Counted from the first letter of the stretch, positions 52,072-63,026 are shown. The stretch: 64,000 nt of DNA from Agromyces cerinus subsp. cerinus (GCF_900142065.1 NZ_FSRJ01000004.1:434001-498000); one strand, 5' to 3'. The notes: generated by a model from the letters alone, not told the origin. Translations and numbers: made by a program.

Positions 52072-52836
52072 ATGTCTTCTGCACGGCGGCTGCGGCTCGA
52101 GGTCGTCATCGTGCTCGGACTCTCGCTCGGGGCATCCGCTGTCTACTCGATCGTCTCGATCATCGCGAAGCTCACCGCGGAGACGCCGCTCGGCGAGCAG
52201 TCGGTCGCGCTGAACCCCTCTCGCGCGCCCCGTGAATGGCTCGATTTCACGTACCAGTTCCTCGACGTCTTCTTCGGGCTCTTCGCCGTCGCGCTCGTGC
52301 TGTACCTGCTCTGGGCGCCCGGGACGAACCCGTTCCGTCGCATCGGCCTCGACCTGACGAGACCGGGTCGCGACGCGGCAGCCGGCGTGCTGCTGGTGCT
52401 CGCGATCGGCGTGCCCGGGCTCGCGCTCTACGCGGCCGGCCGCGCACTCGGCCTGACCGTCGCGGTCGAGGCCTCACCCGCCGACTGGCTGTGGTGGACC
52501 GTGCCGATCCTCGTATTCCGGGCTCTCGAAGCGGCGCTGACCGAGGAGGTCATCGTCGTCGGCTACCTCTTCACGCGATTCAGGGAGCTCGGCGTCGGCC
52601 CGTGGGCGACGATCCTCTCGAGCGCCGTGCTGCGCGGCACCTACCACCTCTACCAGGGCATCGGGCCGTTCTTCGGCAACGTCGCGATGGGCGTCGTCTT
52701 CGGCTGGTGCTACCAGCGCTGGGGCCGCACGATGCCGCTCGTCATCGCGCACTGGATCCTCGACGTGGTGTCGTTCGTCGGCTATCCGCTCGCGGTCGGC
52801 TGGTGGCCGGGGCTCTTCGCCGTCTCTGCCGGCTGA
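52072..52836 (+). CDS. CPBP family intramembrane protein with altered motif
   Basis: A 254-residue protein with about seven membrane helices. The CPBP (CAAX-protease-like) core appears as EEVIVVGYLFTRF, where the usual EExxxRG has Val in place of the Arg, followed by LRGTYHLYQGIGPFFGNVAMG and AHWILDVVSFVG (His and Asp/Asn of motifs 2-4). This EEVIVVG variant recurs in Actinobacteria. It is a putative membrane metalloprotease; whether the lost Arg abolishes activity is unknown. The ATG at 52072 is chosen over 52036 because the longer form adds a Cys-rich stretch without hydrophobicity. The 3' end overlaps the next gene (opposite strand) by 55 bases. Confidence 0.83.
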   Translation: MSSARRLRLEVVIVLGLSLGASAVYSIVSIIAKLTAETPLGEQSVALNPSRAPREWLDFTYQFLDVFFGLFAVALVLYLLWAPGTNPFRRIGLDLTRPGRDAAAGVLLVLAIGVPGLALYAAGRALGLTVAVEASPADWLWWTVPILVFRALEAALTEEVIVVGYLFTRFRELGVGPWATILSSAVLRGTYHLYQGIGPFFGNVAMGVVFGWCYQRWGRTMPLVIAHWILDVVSFVGYPLAVGWWPGLFAVSAG

Positions 52837-53252
52837 TCCGTTCGCGCGGGCTGATCCGTGCGAAGCGGATGCCGCGTGCGGGTCGTCCTCGGCACGTGCT
52901 CGCTGCGGCCGAGCGCGACGACCGTCGTCGGCATCGGCGGCAACGCCTCCTCGGCGGCCTCGACCCTCAGGTCGGAGTCCGTGCCGCGCACACGTGCCAG
53001 GTCGAGGCCGCTGCGCCGCGACGGCGTGCAGACGGGCGAGTAGAAGCCCTCGTCGCCGAAGACGCTGCCGCTCGCGAAGTCGGTGATCGACTGGGCTCGG
53101 CGCAGGGCCTCGGCCGTGGCCGGGTCGCGTCTCTGGAGGAGGCCGGCTCGCTGTTCGAGCCCGAGGCCGCGACCCGCGAGCACCGAGGTGCCGACGAGCA
53201 GCCCCACGAACCCGACGGTCGTGAGCACCGTGATGAGATCGACGGACATCAT
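52782..53252 (-). CDS. Single-helix membrane protein, hypothetical
   Basis: A 156-residue protein with one N-terminal membrane helix (MSVDLITVLTTVGFVGLLVGTSVLAG) and a basic, partly disordered tail rich in Arg/Thr. GAGGGGG lies just before the ATG at 53252, and three 11-bp repeats lie upstream. No family is recognised. It overlaps the CPBP gene by 55 bases tail to tail. The C-terminal ~40 residues, which fall in the overlap zone, are low complexity (TDQPARTDQPAETAK), so the stop could be earlier in a real protein. Confidence 0.6.
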   Translation of the reverse strand: MMSVDLITVLTTVGFVGLLVGTSVLAGRGLGLEQRAGLLQRRDPATAEALRRAQSITDFASGSVFGDEGFYSPVCTPSRRSGLDLARVRGTDSDLRVEAAEEALPPMPTTVVALGRSEHVPRTTRTRHPLRTDQPARTDQPAETAKSPGHQPTASG

Positions 53253-53265
53253 GCCCCCTCTGCTT

Positions 53266-53317
53266 CGAGAGAACCCGGGCCCTCCGACAGAACCCGCGGG
53301 TAATTTCGAGAGAACCT
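53266..53317. repeat. Three 11-bp direct repeats upstream of a membrane-protein gene
   Basis: CGAGAGAACCC (53266-53276), CGACAGAACCC (53285-53295) and CGAGAGAACCT (53307-53317) lie 19 and 22 bases apart, about two helical turns each. They lie just upstream of the minus-strand start at 53252, in the place of an activator or repressor array. Confidence 0.65.
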
Positions 53318-53445
53318 CAGTGTACTCCCGGGGGCGCTGCTCGGGGTCGCCCTGATCCCTCGATTCGCGGCGCTCGCGAACATGGAGACACCCCTCGAAG
53401 CGAGGGTGCACGCCGGGCATCGCCCGCAGGAATCGGAACGGAACC

Positions 53446-53643
53446 ATGTCACTCGCCGCCGCCTTCGCCGCAGGTCACCACTCCGCCCGCGCCACAGACC
53501 GCCGCTTCCGCGCGACGGAATCGGAGATCCGCGAGGCGCACGAGCGGGTCACCGCCCGGCGCACCGCCATCGTCGCCGCTCCGTCTCCGACCCGTCGCGA
53601 ATACACGGAACGCGGCCGCCATGCGGCGCCGCGCCCCGCGTAG
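53446..53643 (+). CDS. Small basic protein, uncertain
   Basis: A 65-residue open frame starting with ATG after GGAACGGAACC: MSLAAAFAAGHHSARATDRR, then charged (ESEIREAHERVTARRTAI) and ending Arg/Pro-rich. It resembles short actinobacterial proteins of unknown function, but it could also be chance coding. It is convergent with the lipoprotein gene at 53655. Confidence 0.45.
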   Translation: MSLAAAFAAGHHSARATDRRFRATESEIREAHERVTARRTAIVAAPSPTRREYTERGRHAAPRPA

Positions 53644-53654
53644 CCCGGCACTGG

Positions 53655-54155
53655 TCAGCCGGCGATCCTCTCCCCAGCGGGGCTCAGCACCCACCAGACC
53701 CCGTTCACGCCTTGGCCGTTGACGTCGCCCGCAGCGCTGTCGCCCGCGAAGTAGTAGAGCGGCCAGCCGTTCAGCGTCACCTGCGTCGAGCCGTCGACCC
53801 CCGTGATGGTGCCGACCTCACCGGTCACGCCCTCGACCTCGGGGGCATCCGACTCGGTCGTCACCGCGGGCCAGTTGGTCGCGCACTCGCCCTCGCAACT
53901 GCTCGCGTCCGCTCCCTGCGTGTCCTTGTCGAACATGTAGACCGTCATGCCCTCGCCGTCGACCACGATCTCTCCGAGATCGGAGTCGGCGGTGGTGAGC
54001 GGTGCGCCGGACGATCCGTAGTCCATGTCGGGCGACTCGGTCTCCGCCGAGGTGCCCGCACCGTCGGTGGGCTCCTCCGCGGCGGGGGCCGAGCAGCCCG
54101 CGAGTGCCACGATGAGTCCCATGACGGCCAGTCCTGTTGCGATGCGCAGCTTCAT
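53655..54155 (-). CDS. COG4315-type lipoprotein with Yx(FWY)xxD motif
   Basis: A 166-residue exported lipoprotein: MKLRIATGLAVMGLIVALAGC gives the lipobox at about residue 21. The mature part has two copies of the family motif Y-x-[FWY]-x-x-D (VYMFDKD; LYYFAGD) and the CEGECATNWPAV segment, as in COG4315 'secreted repeat' proteins. Function is not established. The start has GAAGGA 8 bases upstream. A promoter of the TGAACC-N16-CGTG type (54206-54231, minus) lies about 50 bases upstream, the same as that of the adjacent ECF sigma operon. Confidence 0.88.
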   Translation of the reverse strand: MKLRIATGLAVMGLIVALAGCSAPAAEEPTDGAGTSAETESPDMDYGSSGAPLTTADSDLGEIVVDGEGMTVYMFDKDTQGADASSCEGECATNWPAVTTESDAPEVEGVTGEVGTITGVDGSTQVTLNGWPLYYFAGDSAAGDVNGQGVNGVWWVLSPAGERIAG

Positions 54156-54205
54156 GCGTCGTCCTTCTCTCATGCTCAGGGCCGCGGTTGCGACCTCTCC
54201 AGAAG

Positions 54206-54231
54206 CACGAGACGCAGCCACGGATGGTTCA
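54206..54231 (-). promoter_or_regulatory. ECF-type promoter of the lipoprotein gene
   Basis: On the minus strand TGAACC (54226-54231), exactly 16 bases, then CGTG (54206-54209). The start codon lies about 50 bases further (54155). The AAC-type -35 and CGT -10 are typical for ECF sigma factors and match the two promoters at 55508-55572. Confidence 0.75.
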
Positions 54232-54257
54232 ACCGGACCCGGTACCCGCAGCGCCGA

Positions 54258-54977
54258 TCAGTCGAACTCGCTCCGCATGAGCACGTCGCCGCTGCCGATC
54301 GCGCGGATCTCGAGCGACGCGATCTCGTCGAGGTCGAGCGCGGCGCCGGCCGAGAGCCGGGCCGCGGCCCCTGGACTCGCCCGCCAGCTCGAGACATCCG
54401 TGCGCTCGCCATCGCGACCGACGACGACGAGCGCGTACGGCCAGCCGCCGGCCGGGGCATCGGATGCCTCGGCCTCGGCGTAGCGGCAGTCGAGCTCGAT
54501 CCTCGTTCCCCACGCGACCTGGGTGAGCGTCGCGGTGGCCGAGAGCGGCACCTCGGCGACGGCCTCGAAGGCGACCGATTCCGAGAGAACGGACGGCCGG
54601 GTGAGGGCGAGGGGCACCGCGATCGCGACGATGACGAGGACGGCGGCGGCCGCGGCCGCGGCCGCGGAGGCGACCCACCACGTGCGAGCGCGACGGCGAC
54701 GTCGGCGGCGATCCTCCAGTCGCACCGCGTCGAGGAGGTCGTCGCGGGGCGCCGGTGCCGGAGCGGAGCCGTCGTCGGGTTCGCGCATGAGCGCCTCGGC
54801 GCGCTCGGGGGAGAGCCGCGCGAGGAGGCCCGGCATCGGGGCGAGCTCGGCGACGGATCGCCGGCACAGCTCGCACGACTCGAGGTGCTGCTCGTACTCG
54901 CCGCGCTCGACCGGCGAGAGCGCCCCGAGCACGTAGGCGGAGTCCCAATCCGCGAAGCGCGCGTGATCCGCGTTCAT
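54258..54977 (-). CDS. Anti-sigma factor with zinc-binding domain
   Basis: A 239-residue single-pass membrane protein. The N-terminal ZAS-like domain has H31-x3-C35-x2-C38 (HLESCELC), which binds zinc and holds the sigma factor; a charged linker ([13 protein letters not shown]) leads to a helix (about residues 99-125), then an extracytoplasmic domain of about 110 residues resembling RskA-type C-domains (VAWGTRIELDCRYAE). It would release its sigma when the exterior or the thiols change. The ATG overlaps the sigma stop by 4 bases. Confidence 0.9.
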   Translation of the reverse strand: MNADHARFADWDSAYVLGALSPVERGEYEQHLESCELCRRSVAELAPMPGLLARLSPERAEALMREPDDGSAPAPAPRDDLLDAVRLEDRRRRRRRARTWWVASAAAAAAAAVLVIVAIAVPLALTRPSVLSESVAFEAVAEVPLSATATLTQVAWGTRIELDCRYAEAEASDAPAGGWPYALVVVGRDGERTDVSSWRASPGAAARLSAGAALDLDEIASLEIRAIGSGDVLMRSEFD

Positions 54978-55480
54978 CGCGTCACCCCTTTCTCCTGCAG
55001 TGCGAGGCGCAGCGCCCGAAGCCCGTAGTGCAGTCGGGACTTCACCGTACCCTCCGGGATGCCGAGCCGCCGTGCGACCTCGGCCACGCTGCATCCGCCG
55101 TAGTACGCATGCACGATCACCGCCCGATGCTCGAGGCTCAAGGTCACCAGTGCCTCCTCGACCAGCAGGCTCTCGAACAGGGCGTCGGTCGCGTCGCCCG
55201 CCGCGCGCTCGGGCGTCTCGGCGACGCCGATCTCGTGACGACGACGCGCACTGCGCGCCTCGTCGATCACGAGGTTGCGGGCGACCGTGATCATCCACGA
55301 CCTCGTCGACGCGGGCTCCTGCGCCATGATGCGAGGGCTTCGCCACGCCCGGAGCAGCGTCTCCTGCACGATGTCGTCGGCGCCGGCGGCATCGCCGGTG
55401 AGGTGCACCACGTACCGCCACACCGACGGCCCGTGCGCGTCGTAGAGCGCGACCAGACGGCTGTCGTCATCGAGCGGCAT
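54974..55480 (-). CDS. ECF-family RNA polymerase sigma factor
   Basis: A 168-residue sigma factor. Region 2 is DDSRLVALYDAHGPSVWRYV with DDIVQETLLRAWR; region 4 is LSLEHRAVIVHAYYGGCSVAEVARRLGIPEGTVKSRLHYG. It directs RNA polymerase to a small regulon when freed from the downstream anti-sigma. A perfect AGGAGG (55487-55492, minus) precedes the ATG. Its own promoter TGAACC-N16-CGTT (55508-55533, minus) resembles those of two neighbours, so it is probably autoregulated. Confidence 0.94.
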   Translation of the reverse strand: MPLDDDSRLVALYDAHGPSVWRYVVHLTGDAAGADDIVQETLLRAWRSPRIMAQEPASTRSWMITVARNLVIDEARSARRRHEIGVAETPERAAGDATDALFESLLVEEALVTLSLEHRAVIVHAYYGGCSVAEVARRLGIPEGTVKSRLHYGLRALRLALQEKGVTR

Positions 55481-55507
55481 CCATCACCTCCTGTCCTCTG
55501 CCCTGAG

Positions 55508-55533
55508 AACGAGAGCGGGCGCCGAATGGTTCA
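55508..55533 (-). promoter_or_regulatory. ECF-type promoter of the sigma/anti-sigma operon
   Basis: On the minus strand TGAACC (55528-55533), 16 bases, CGTT (55508-55511). Transcription would begin about 20 bases before the AUG with its AGGAGG site. Confidence 0.75.
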
Positions 55534-55546
55534 TTCGCGGCGACGG

Positions 55547-55572
55547 TGAACCGGAGCGGCGTGAGCGACGTG
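55547..55572 (+). promoter_or_regulatory. ECF-type promoter of the DUF2231 gene
   Basis: TGAACC (55547-55552), 16 bases, CGTG (55569-55572), only 8 bases before the ATG at 55581, so the mRNA is leaderless or nearly so. Same spacing and boxes as the two minus-strand promoters. Confidence 0.8.
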
Positions 55573-55580
55573 TTCTCGTC

Positions 55581-56096
55581 ATGGATGCCACTGATCTCGC
55601 ACCGCTCGCCTCGGAGGATCTCCTCCAGGTCGCAGGCCTGCCCCTGCACCCGCTCATCGTGCACGCGGTGGTCGTGCTCACGCCACTCACGGTACTCGCC
55701 CTGCTGCTCGGCACGTTCTGGCCGGCTGCCCGAAGGCGCCTCGGCATCGTGACCGCGCTCGGAGCGCTCGGCGTGCTCGTGCTCGTGCCCATCACGGTCG
55801 CAGCCGGGCAGTCGCTCGCCGCCGTCATCGGCCCGGTCCCCGCCGTCGCGCGGCATCAGCAGTTCGGCGAGATGCTGCTGCCCTGGGCCATCGCGCTCTT
55901 CATCGTCGCGGCGGCCCAGTGGGCGTGGTTCCGCTTCGGCGACGAGCGGATGCGCCGGGACTCGCCCGGCGCAGCACGAGCGGCGCGCATCGGCCTCGCG
56001 GCGGCATCCGTCGTCGTCGGCGTGGGCACGGCCGTGCTGCTCGTGCTGATCGGAGACTCAGGAGCCCGCGCCGTCTGGGGCGGGCTCCTGAGCTGA
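55581..56096 (+). CDS. DUF2231 four-helix membrane protein
   Basis: A 171-residue protein with four membrane helices (about residues 31-50, 56-77, 94-114 and 131-152). LPLHPLIVHAVVVLTP, with two His seven residues apart, and VARHQQFGEMLLPWA are the DUF2231 hallmarks; paired His near helix ends could bind heme, which is speculative. The gene is divergent from the ECF sigma operon and driven by an almost identical promoter, so it belongs to that regulon. It is convergent with gcvP. Confidence 0.9.
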   Translation: MDATDLAPLASEDLLQVAGLPLHPLIVHAVVVLTPLTVLALLLGTFWPAARRRLGIVTALGALGVLVLVPITVAAGQSLAAVIGPVPAVARHQQFGEMLLPWAIALFIVAAAQWAWFRFGDERMRRDSPGAARAARIGLAAASVVVGVGTAVLLVLIGDSGARAVWGGLLS

Positions 56097-56111
56097 CCGA
56101 TCTCGGGGCGA

Positions 56112-56177
56112 TCGCTACGCGAACGCCGTGACTGCAAACGGCGGAAGAGCCGCCGCCGCATCTTCTCGAGGCGCTCG

Positions 56178-56190
<13 letters not shown>
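56112..56190. repeat. 16-bp direct repeat copying the 3' end of gcvP
   Basis: TCGCTACGCGAACGCC occurs at 56112-56127 and again at 56175-56190, where it is the complement of the last codons of gcvP and its stop. The 47 bases between hold no gene. It may result from a slippage duplication. Confidence 0.7.
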
Positions 56191-59075
<2,885 letters not shown>

Positions 59076-59083
59076 GCGGGTGC

Positions 59084-59455
59084 TTACTCTCCGACCAGTG
59101 CGCGGTACTCGGCGTGGGTGAGGAACTTCGGCAGGCTCGAGGCGTTCACCTTGATGAGCCAGCCCTCGCCGAACGGGTCGCTGTTGACGAGCTCGGGCGA
59201 GTCGACGACGGTCTGGTTGGCCTCGACGACCTCGCCGCTGACGGGGGCGAACAGCTCGCCGACCGATTTCGTCGACTCGATCTCGCCGACGACGGTGCCC
59301 TCGGTCACGGTCGTGCCGGCCGCGGGCAGCTCGACGAAGACGACGTCGCCGAGCTTCTCGGCGGCGTAGTCGGTGATGCCGATCGTGGCGACGTCACCGT
59401 CGATGGCGATCCACTCGTGTTCTTCGGTGTAGTGCAGTGCGGTCTGGTCGGTCAT
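59084..59455 (-). CDS. gcvH: Glycine cleavage system H-protein
   Basis: A 123-residue lipoyl carrier that shuttles the aminomethyl group between P- and T-proteins. The lipoyl Lys is K63 in [17 protein letters not shown]; the fold core [21 protein letters not shown] is typical. AAGGAG lies 8 bases before the ATG. It stops 8 bases before gcvP begins. Confidence 0.97.
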   Translation of the reverse strand: MTDQTALHYTEEHEWIAIDGDVATIGITDYAAEKLGDVVFVELPAAGTTVTEGTVVGEIESTKSVGELFAPVSGEVVEANQTVVDSPELVNSDPFGEGWLIKVNASSLPKFLTHAEYRALVGE

Positions 59456-59522
59456 GGGGTGCTCCTTGCGATGGGTTGGCTGCCGAGTCGCCCGATTCCC
59501 TGCAGGGTCGGGCGACTCGAGG

Positions 59523-60713
59523 TCAGGCGGTGGCGGTGCGCTTGTAGAACGGCAGGGCGACGACGGATGCCGCGACGCGCGTGCCACGGACGTCGACGAA
59601 GAGCTCGCGGCCGGGCTCGGCGGCGGCGGGCGCCACGAGCGCCATGGCGATCGGGTGGCCGAGCGTCGGCGAGAGCGCACCGCTCGTGACGATGCCGATG
59701 CGGGTCGCGTCGGCGCCGTCGCCGTCGTAGATCTCGTAGTCGGCGCGGGCCGCGCGTCGGCCCTCGGCTGCGAGGCCGACGAGCACCGGGGCATCCGCTG
59801 CGGGGCCCTGCTCGATGGCGGCGCGACCGACGAAGGCGTCGGGCTTGGCGAGTGCCACCACGCGGCCGAGGCCGGCCTGCACGGGCAGGATGTCGCGGCT
59901 CAGCTCGTGGCCGTAGAGCGGCATGCCCGCTTCGAGGCGGAGCGTGTCGCGGCTCGCGAGCCCGCAGGGCGTCACGCGGGGGCCGCCGGTCTCGGCGAGC
60001 GCCTCCCACAGGCGTGCCGCCCGCTCGGGTGCGAGGTAGAGCTCGAACCCGTCTTCGCCGGTGTATCCGGTGCGTGCGACGAGCACCGGTTCGCCCTCGA
60101 AGGTCGCCGGGAATGCACGGTAGTACTTGAGGGCTTCGAGCTTCGCGTCGAAATCCTCCTCGTCGTTGCCGGGCCCGTCGACGCCGAAGCCCGGCGTCTC
60201 GAGCAGCACCGCTCGGGCATCGGGGCCCTGCAGCGCGATGAGTGCGACGTCGTCGCTCTCGTCGGAGACGATCGTGTCGAAGCCGGCCGCGCGGGTGCGG
60301 AGTTCGTCGGCGACGACGCGGGCGTTCGAGGCGTTCGCGACGACCATGTAGCGGTCGTCGCCGGTGCGGTAGACGACGAGGTCGTCGATGATGCCGCCGT
60401 CTTCGGCGAGCAGCAGCGAGTACTTCGCCTGCCCGATCTCGATGGCCGAGAGCTTGCCGGCGAGCGCGTGGTCGAGCGCGGCGGCGGCCTGGGGGCCGAT
60501 GAGCACGATCTCGCCCATGTGCGAGAGGTCGAAGAGGCCGGCCGCCGTGCGCACGGCGTGGTGCTCGGCGAGGTCGCTGGAGTAGCGCACGGGCATCTGC
60601 CAGCCCGCGAAGTCGGTGAAGCTCGCGCCCGCTGCGCGGTGCACGGCGTCGAGCGGGCTCAGCCGTTCGGTGCTCGACGACTCGAGGCTGGTGGTACCGG
60701 GTTCGTTGGTCAC
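59523..60713 (-). CDS. gcvT: Aminomethyltransferase (T-protein)
   Basis: A 396-residue enzyme that releases ammonia and transfers the one-carbon unit to tetrahydrofolate. It shows [29 protein letters not shown], the folate-site segment [34 protein letters not shown], and [18 protein letters not shown]. The GTG start has TGGAGA ahead of it. It is the first gene of the operon, 68 bases after the end of the riboswitch. A 30-residue Ser/Thr-rich N-terminal extension precedes the conserved domain. Confidence 0.96.
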   Translation of the reverse strand: MTNEPGTTSLESSSTERLSPLDAVHRAAGASFTDFAGWQMPVRYSSDLAEHHAVRTAAGLFDLSHMGEIVLIGPQAAAALDHALAGKLSAIEIGQAKYSLLLAEDGGIIDDLVVYRTGDDRYMVVANASNARVVADELRTRAAGFDTIVSDESDDVALIALQGPDARAVLLETPGFGVDGPGNDEEDFDAKLEALKYYRAFPATFEGEPVLVARTGYTGEDGFELYLAPERAARLWEALAETGGPRVTPCGLASRDTLRLEAGMPLYGHELSRDILPVQAGLGRVVALAKPDAFVGRAAIEQGPAADAPVLVGLAAEGRRAARADYEIYDGDGADATRIGIVTSGALSPTLGHPIAMALVAPAAAEPGRELFVDVRGTRVAASVVALPFYKRTATA

Positions 60714-60781
60714 GAGAGTTCTCCAGACGTGCCGACGTGCGCCGGCGTTGTCACGGTCGCGGAAGCGGCACCGTGTGGGAA

Positions 60782-60980
60782 CTCCCCCTCTGTCATGAGC
60801 CTGAGAGTTTCACGCGGGGTCGCGCTTTCACCGTGGGCGGGAGGCCGCGAGCCATCGCGGAATCCACTTTTCAGAGCGGCCTCGTCATCGCGGTGTAGTG
60901 ACCTGAGAGATTGGCGGGGAGGCTTGCTCCTTCGGTGCCGGTCTGGCGCTGTTCATCGGCGCTGACCGGCTCTCCCGCGA
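60782..60980 (-). promoter_or_regulatory. Tandem glycine riboswitch upstream of gcvT
   Basis: Two aptamers in series on the minus strand. Aptamer 1 (roughly 60900-60980) begins GCGGGAGAG and contains CCGAAGGAGCAAG and AATCTCTCAGG; aptamer 2 (roughly 60782-60870) contains GTGAAAGCG, AACTCTCAGG and CATGACAGAGGGGGAG. Those conserved pieces are the signature of the gcvT-motif riboswitch, where glycine binding turns on the cleavage operon. A -10-like TAGGAT (61014-61019, minus) lies just upstream. The remaining sequence to 61189 shows no gene. Confidence 0.93.
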
Positions 60981-61189
60981 CGCGTCGATGGCCCGGTATG
61001 AGATTGTGCTCCGATCCTAGCAGCGAGGCCGCCGGATGCCGCAGGCTCGAGCGCCGCCGTGTGCGAACAGGTGGTCAGATCGACGCCGAACGGCCGACTG
61101 AATCGGCGCAGGTGTGGCCGGCGGTTCCCCGCTGCGGCGCCTGTGGATGAATCCGACCACGCACAACCCTCCGGCTGCAGGCTTGGAGC

Positions 61190-62143
61190 ATGCGTCGACC
61201 GGCCCAACTCCCACCGGAACTCGCCGACGGCGGCGTATTCGGCCTCGAAGACGCTCGCCGCCTCGGGCTCACCCGAGGAAGGCTCGCCGCCGGCGACCTG
61301 TCCACGCCGTTCCGCGGCAGCCGGATGGTGGTCGGCACCGACCGGTCCATCAGGCATCTCGCCCTCGCCTACGCCGCCCGCATGCCCGACCGCCAGTTCT
61401 TCAGCCACGCGACCGCCGCCCTGCTCAACGGCGTGCCGCTCCCGACTGCCGTCGAGCGCGACCCACGACTCGACGTCTCGGTGTTCGAAGGTGCGCCGCG
61501 ACCCCGCGTACGCGGTGTCGTCGGCCACGTGCTCGAGCCGACACGTACGACCGTGCTCGCCGCAGGTCGGCTTCGAATGACGGATGCCGCGACCACGTGG
61601 TGCCAACTCGGAGCGCGCCTCGGCGTGGACGACCTCGTGGCGGCCGGAGACTTCATGGTCACCGGCCGTGATCCCGTCGGCGGCCGCGCGCCGATGGTGC
61701 GGGTGACCGACCTCGTGGCGGCTGCAGAGCGACATCGCGGCAGCTCCGGTGTCGCTCGACTGCGCATCGCGCTGCCGTTGATCCGCTACGGCCCGCTCTC
61801 CCGTCGGGAAACGCGTCTGCGTCTGGTCATCGTGCGGGCCGGCCTGCCCGAGCCGGAGATCAACCATGTCGTGCGAGACCCACGATTGGGCGGCTGGGAG
61901 CCGATGATCGACCTCGCGTACCCGCGGCATCGCGTCGGCATCGAGTACGAGGGCGATCATCACCGCGATCCTCGCCAGTTCAGAGCAGACATCCGGCGAT
62001 ACGAACGGCTGCAGGATGTCGGGTGGTCCTTCGTGCGGGTCACCGCAGCCGACCTGCCGGAGCAGGGCGGCGATGGCGCGTCGGTGGCACTGACACGGCG
62101 GATCGCCGCCCGTCTGGAATCCCGAGGCTGGCGCACCAGATGA
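61190..62143 (+). CDS. AbiEi-like N-domain / DUF559-like nuclease-fold protein
   Basis: A 317-residue protein. The N-terminal ~100 residues resemble the winged-helix part of AbiEi-type proteins (GVFGLEDARRLGLTRGRLAAGD, then FFSHATAALLNG). The C-terminal ~110 residues have the DUF559/VSR-type restriction-fold pattern: MIDLAYPRHRVGIEYEGDHHR (D..ExE), DIRRYERLQDVGWSFVRVTAADL. Such proteins are numerous in Microbacteriaceae, mostly without an AbiEii partner, and their role is unknown. No partner toxin gene is adjacent. CAGGCT (61178-61183) lies 6 bases before the ATG, a near-consensus leaderless -10. Confidence 0.75.
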   Translation: MRRPAQLPPELADGGVFGLEDARRLGLTRGRLAAGDLSTPFRGSRMVVGTDRSIRHLALAYAARMPDRQFFSHATAALLNGVPLPTAVERDPRLDVSVFEGAPRPRVRGVVGHVLEPTRTTVLAAGRLRMTDAATTWCQLGARLGVDDLVAAGDFMVTGRDPVGGRAPMVRVTDLVAAAERHRGSSGVARLRIALPLIRYGPLSRRETRLRLVIVRAGLPEPEINHVVRDPRLGGWEPMIDLAYPRHRVGIEYEGDHHRDPRQFRADIRRYERLQDVGWSFVRVTAADLPEQGGDGASVALTRRIAARLESRGWRTR

Positions 62144-62223
62144 TCACCTGGGCAGTGGCGCAGCCCATGAGGTGGGCGAACGACGCTGGACTGCCCATTC
62201 GTTCGTGGCCGCTAGGGTTCGTG

Positions 62224-62282
62224 TTCTGGTCATTCCGACTGTAAGCTGTCGATCGTTCGAGTTCGAGTCAACATGACCAGAA
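62224..62282. promoter_or_regulatory. Promoter and 10-bp inverted repeat before the NAD regulator
   Basis: TTCTGGTCAT (62224-62233) and ATGACCAGAA (62273-62282) are exact complements, 39 bases apart. A -10-like TAAGCT (62242-62247) lies between them, so both arms flank the start region and could hold a looping regulator. GGAGG lies ahead of the ATG at 62298. Confidence 0.65.
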
Positions 62283-62297
62283 GATCGGAGGCGCCGG

Positions 62298-63026
62298 ATG
62301 CCGCAGCAGACGAAGCCGCTCGGCGAGGTGTCGACCCGTCTCGCCGTCTCCACCGTGATCTTCGCCCTGCGCCCCGATCGCACCGGTCGCCCGGTGCTCT
62401 GGACCCCGCTCGTGCGCCGAACGCGTGAGCCCCAACTCGGACTCTGGGCCCTGCCCGGCGGCTGGCTGCCGCCCGCCGAGGAACTCGAGGCCGCGGCCGC
62501 CCGCACCCTGCGGCTCACGACCGGCCTCGCTCCCACCTACCTCGAGCAGCTCTACACCTTCGGCGAGGTCGACCGCTCCCCCGGAGCCCGCGTCGTCTCG
62601 GTCGTCTACTGGGCACTCGTGCAGAGCGACGAGGCGGCACGAGCCACGGCGGGGCCGAACGTGCGCTGGGTGCCGGCAGACACCCTGCCCGGGCTCGCGT
62701 TCGACCACAATCGCATCATCGAGTACGCGCTCTGGCGCCTGCGCACCAAGGTCGAGTACGCCTGGATCGCGCATGCGTTCCTCGGCGAGACCTTCACCCT
62801 CGCCGAGCTCCGCGAGGTCGTCGAAGCCGTGCTGCAGCGCCCGCTCGACCCCGCGAACTTCCGCCGCACGATGCTCGCCTCCGGCCGACTGCGCGAGACC
62901 GGCGAGCGCCTGGCCGGCGCACGGAACCGGCCCCCGAAGCTCTACCGCTACGACTCCACCGCCCTCGCGGCGACCACCGAACCGACCGCGCGAACCGAAG
63001 CGCTGAAGGAGCGACCGGCATCATGA
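62298..63026 (+). CDS. NrtR-type Nudix transcriptional regulator of NAD synthesis
   Basis: A 242-residue protein: residues ~15-150 form a Nudix-like domain (GLWALPGGWLPPAEELEAAAARTL, a degenerate Nudix box), and the C-terminal ~80 residues form a winged helix (FTLAELREVVEAVLQRPLDPANFRRTML). NrtR proteins use the degenerate Nudix fold to sense ADP-ribose and repress NAD-synthesis genes. The stop overlaps the nadA start by 4 bases, so both lie in one operon. The inverted repeat upstream is the natural operator candidate. Confidence 0.88.
   Translation: MPQQTKPLGEVSTRLAVSTVIFALRPDRTGRPVLWTPLVRRTREPQLGLWALPGGWLPPAEELEAAAARTLRLTTGLAPTYLEQLYTFGEVDRSPGARVVSVVYWALVQSDEAARATAGPNVRWVPADTLPGLAFDHNRIIEYALWRLRTKVEYAWIAHAFLGETFTLAELREVVEAVLQRPLDPANFRRTMLASGRLRETGERLAGARNRPPKLYRYDSTALAATTEPTARTEALKERPAS

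Noticed and set aside
61190-62143. Type IV toxin-antitoxin pair
   Set aside because: The protein has an AbiEi-like N-domain, but no AbiEii-type partner gene follows; the next gene is the NAD regulator.
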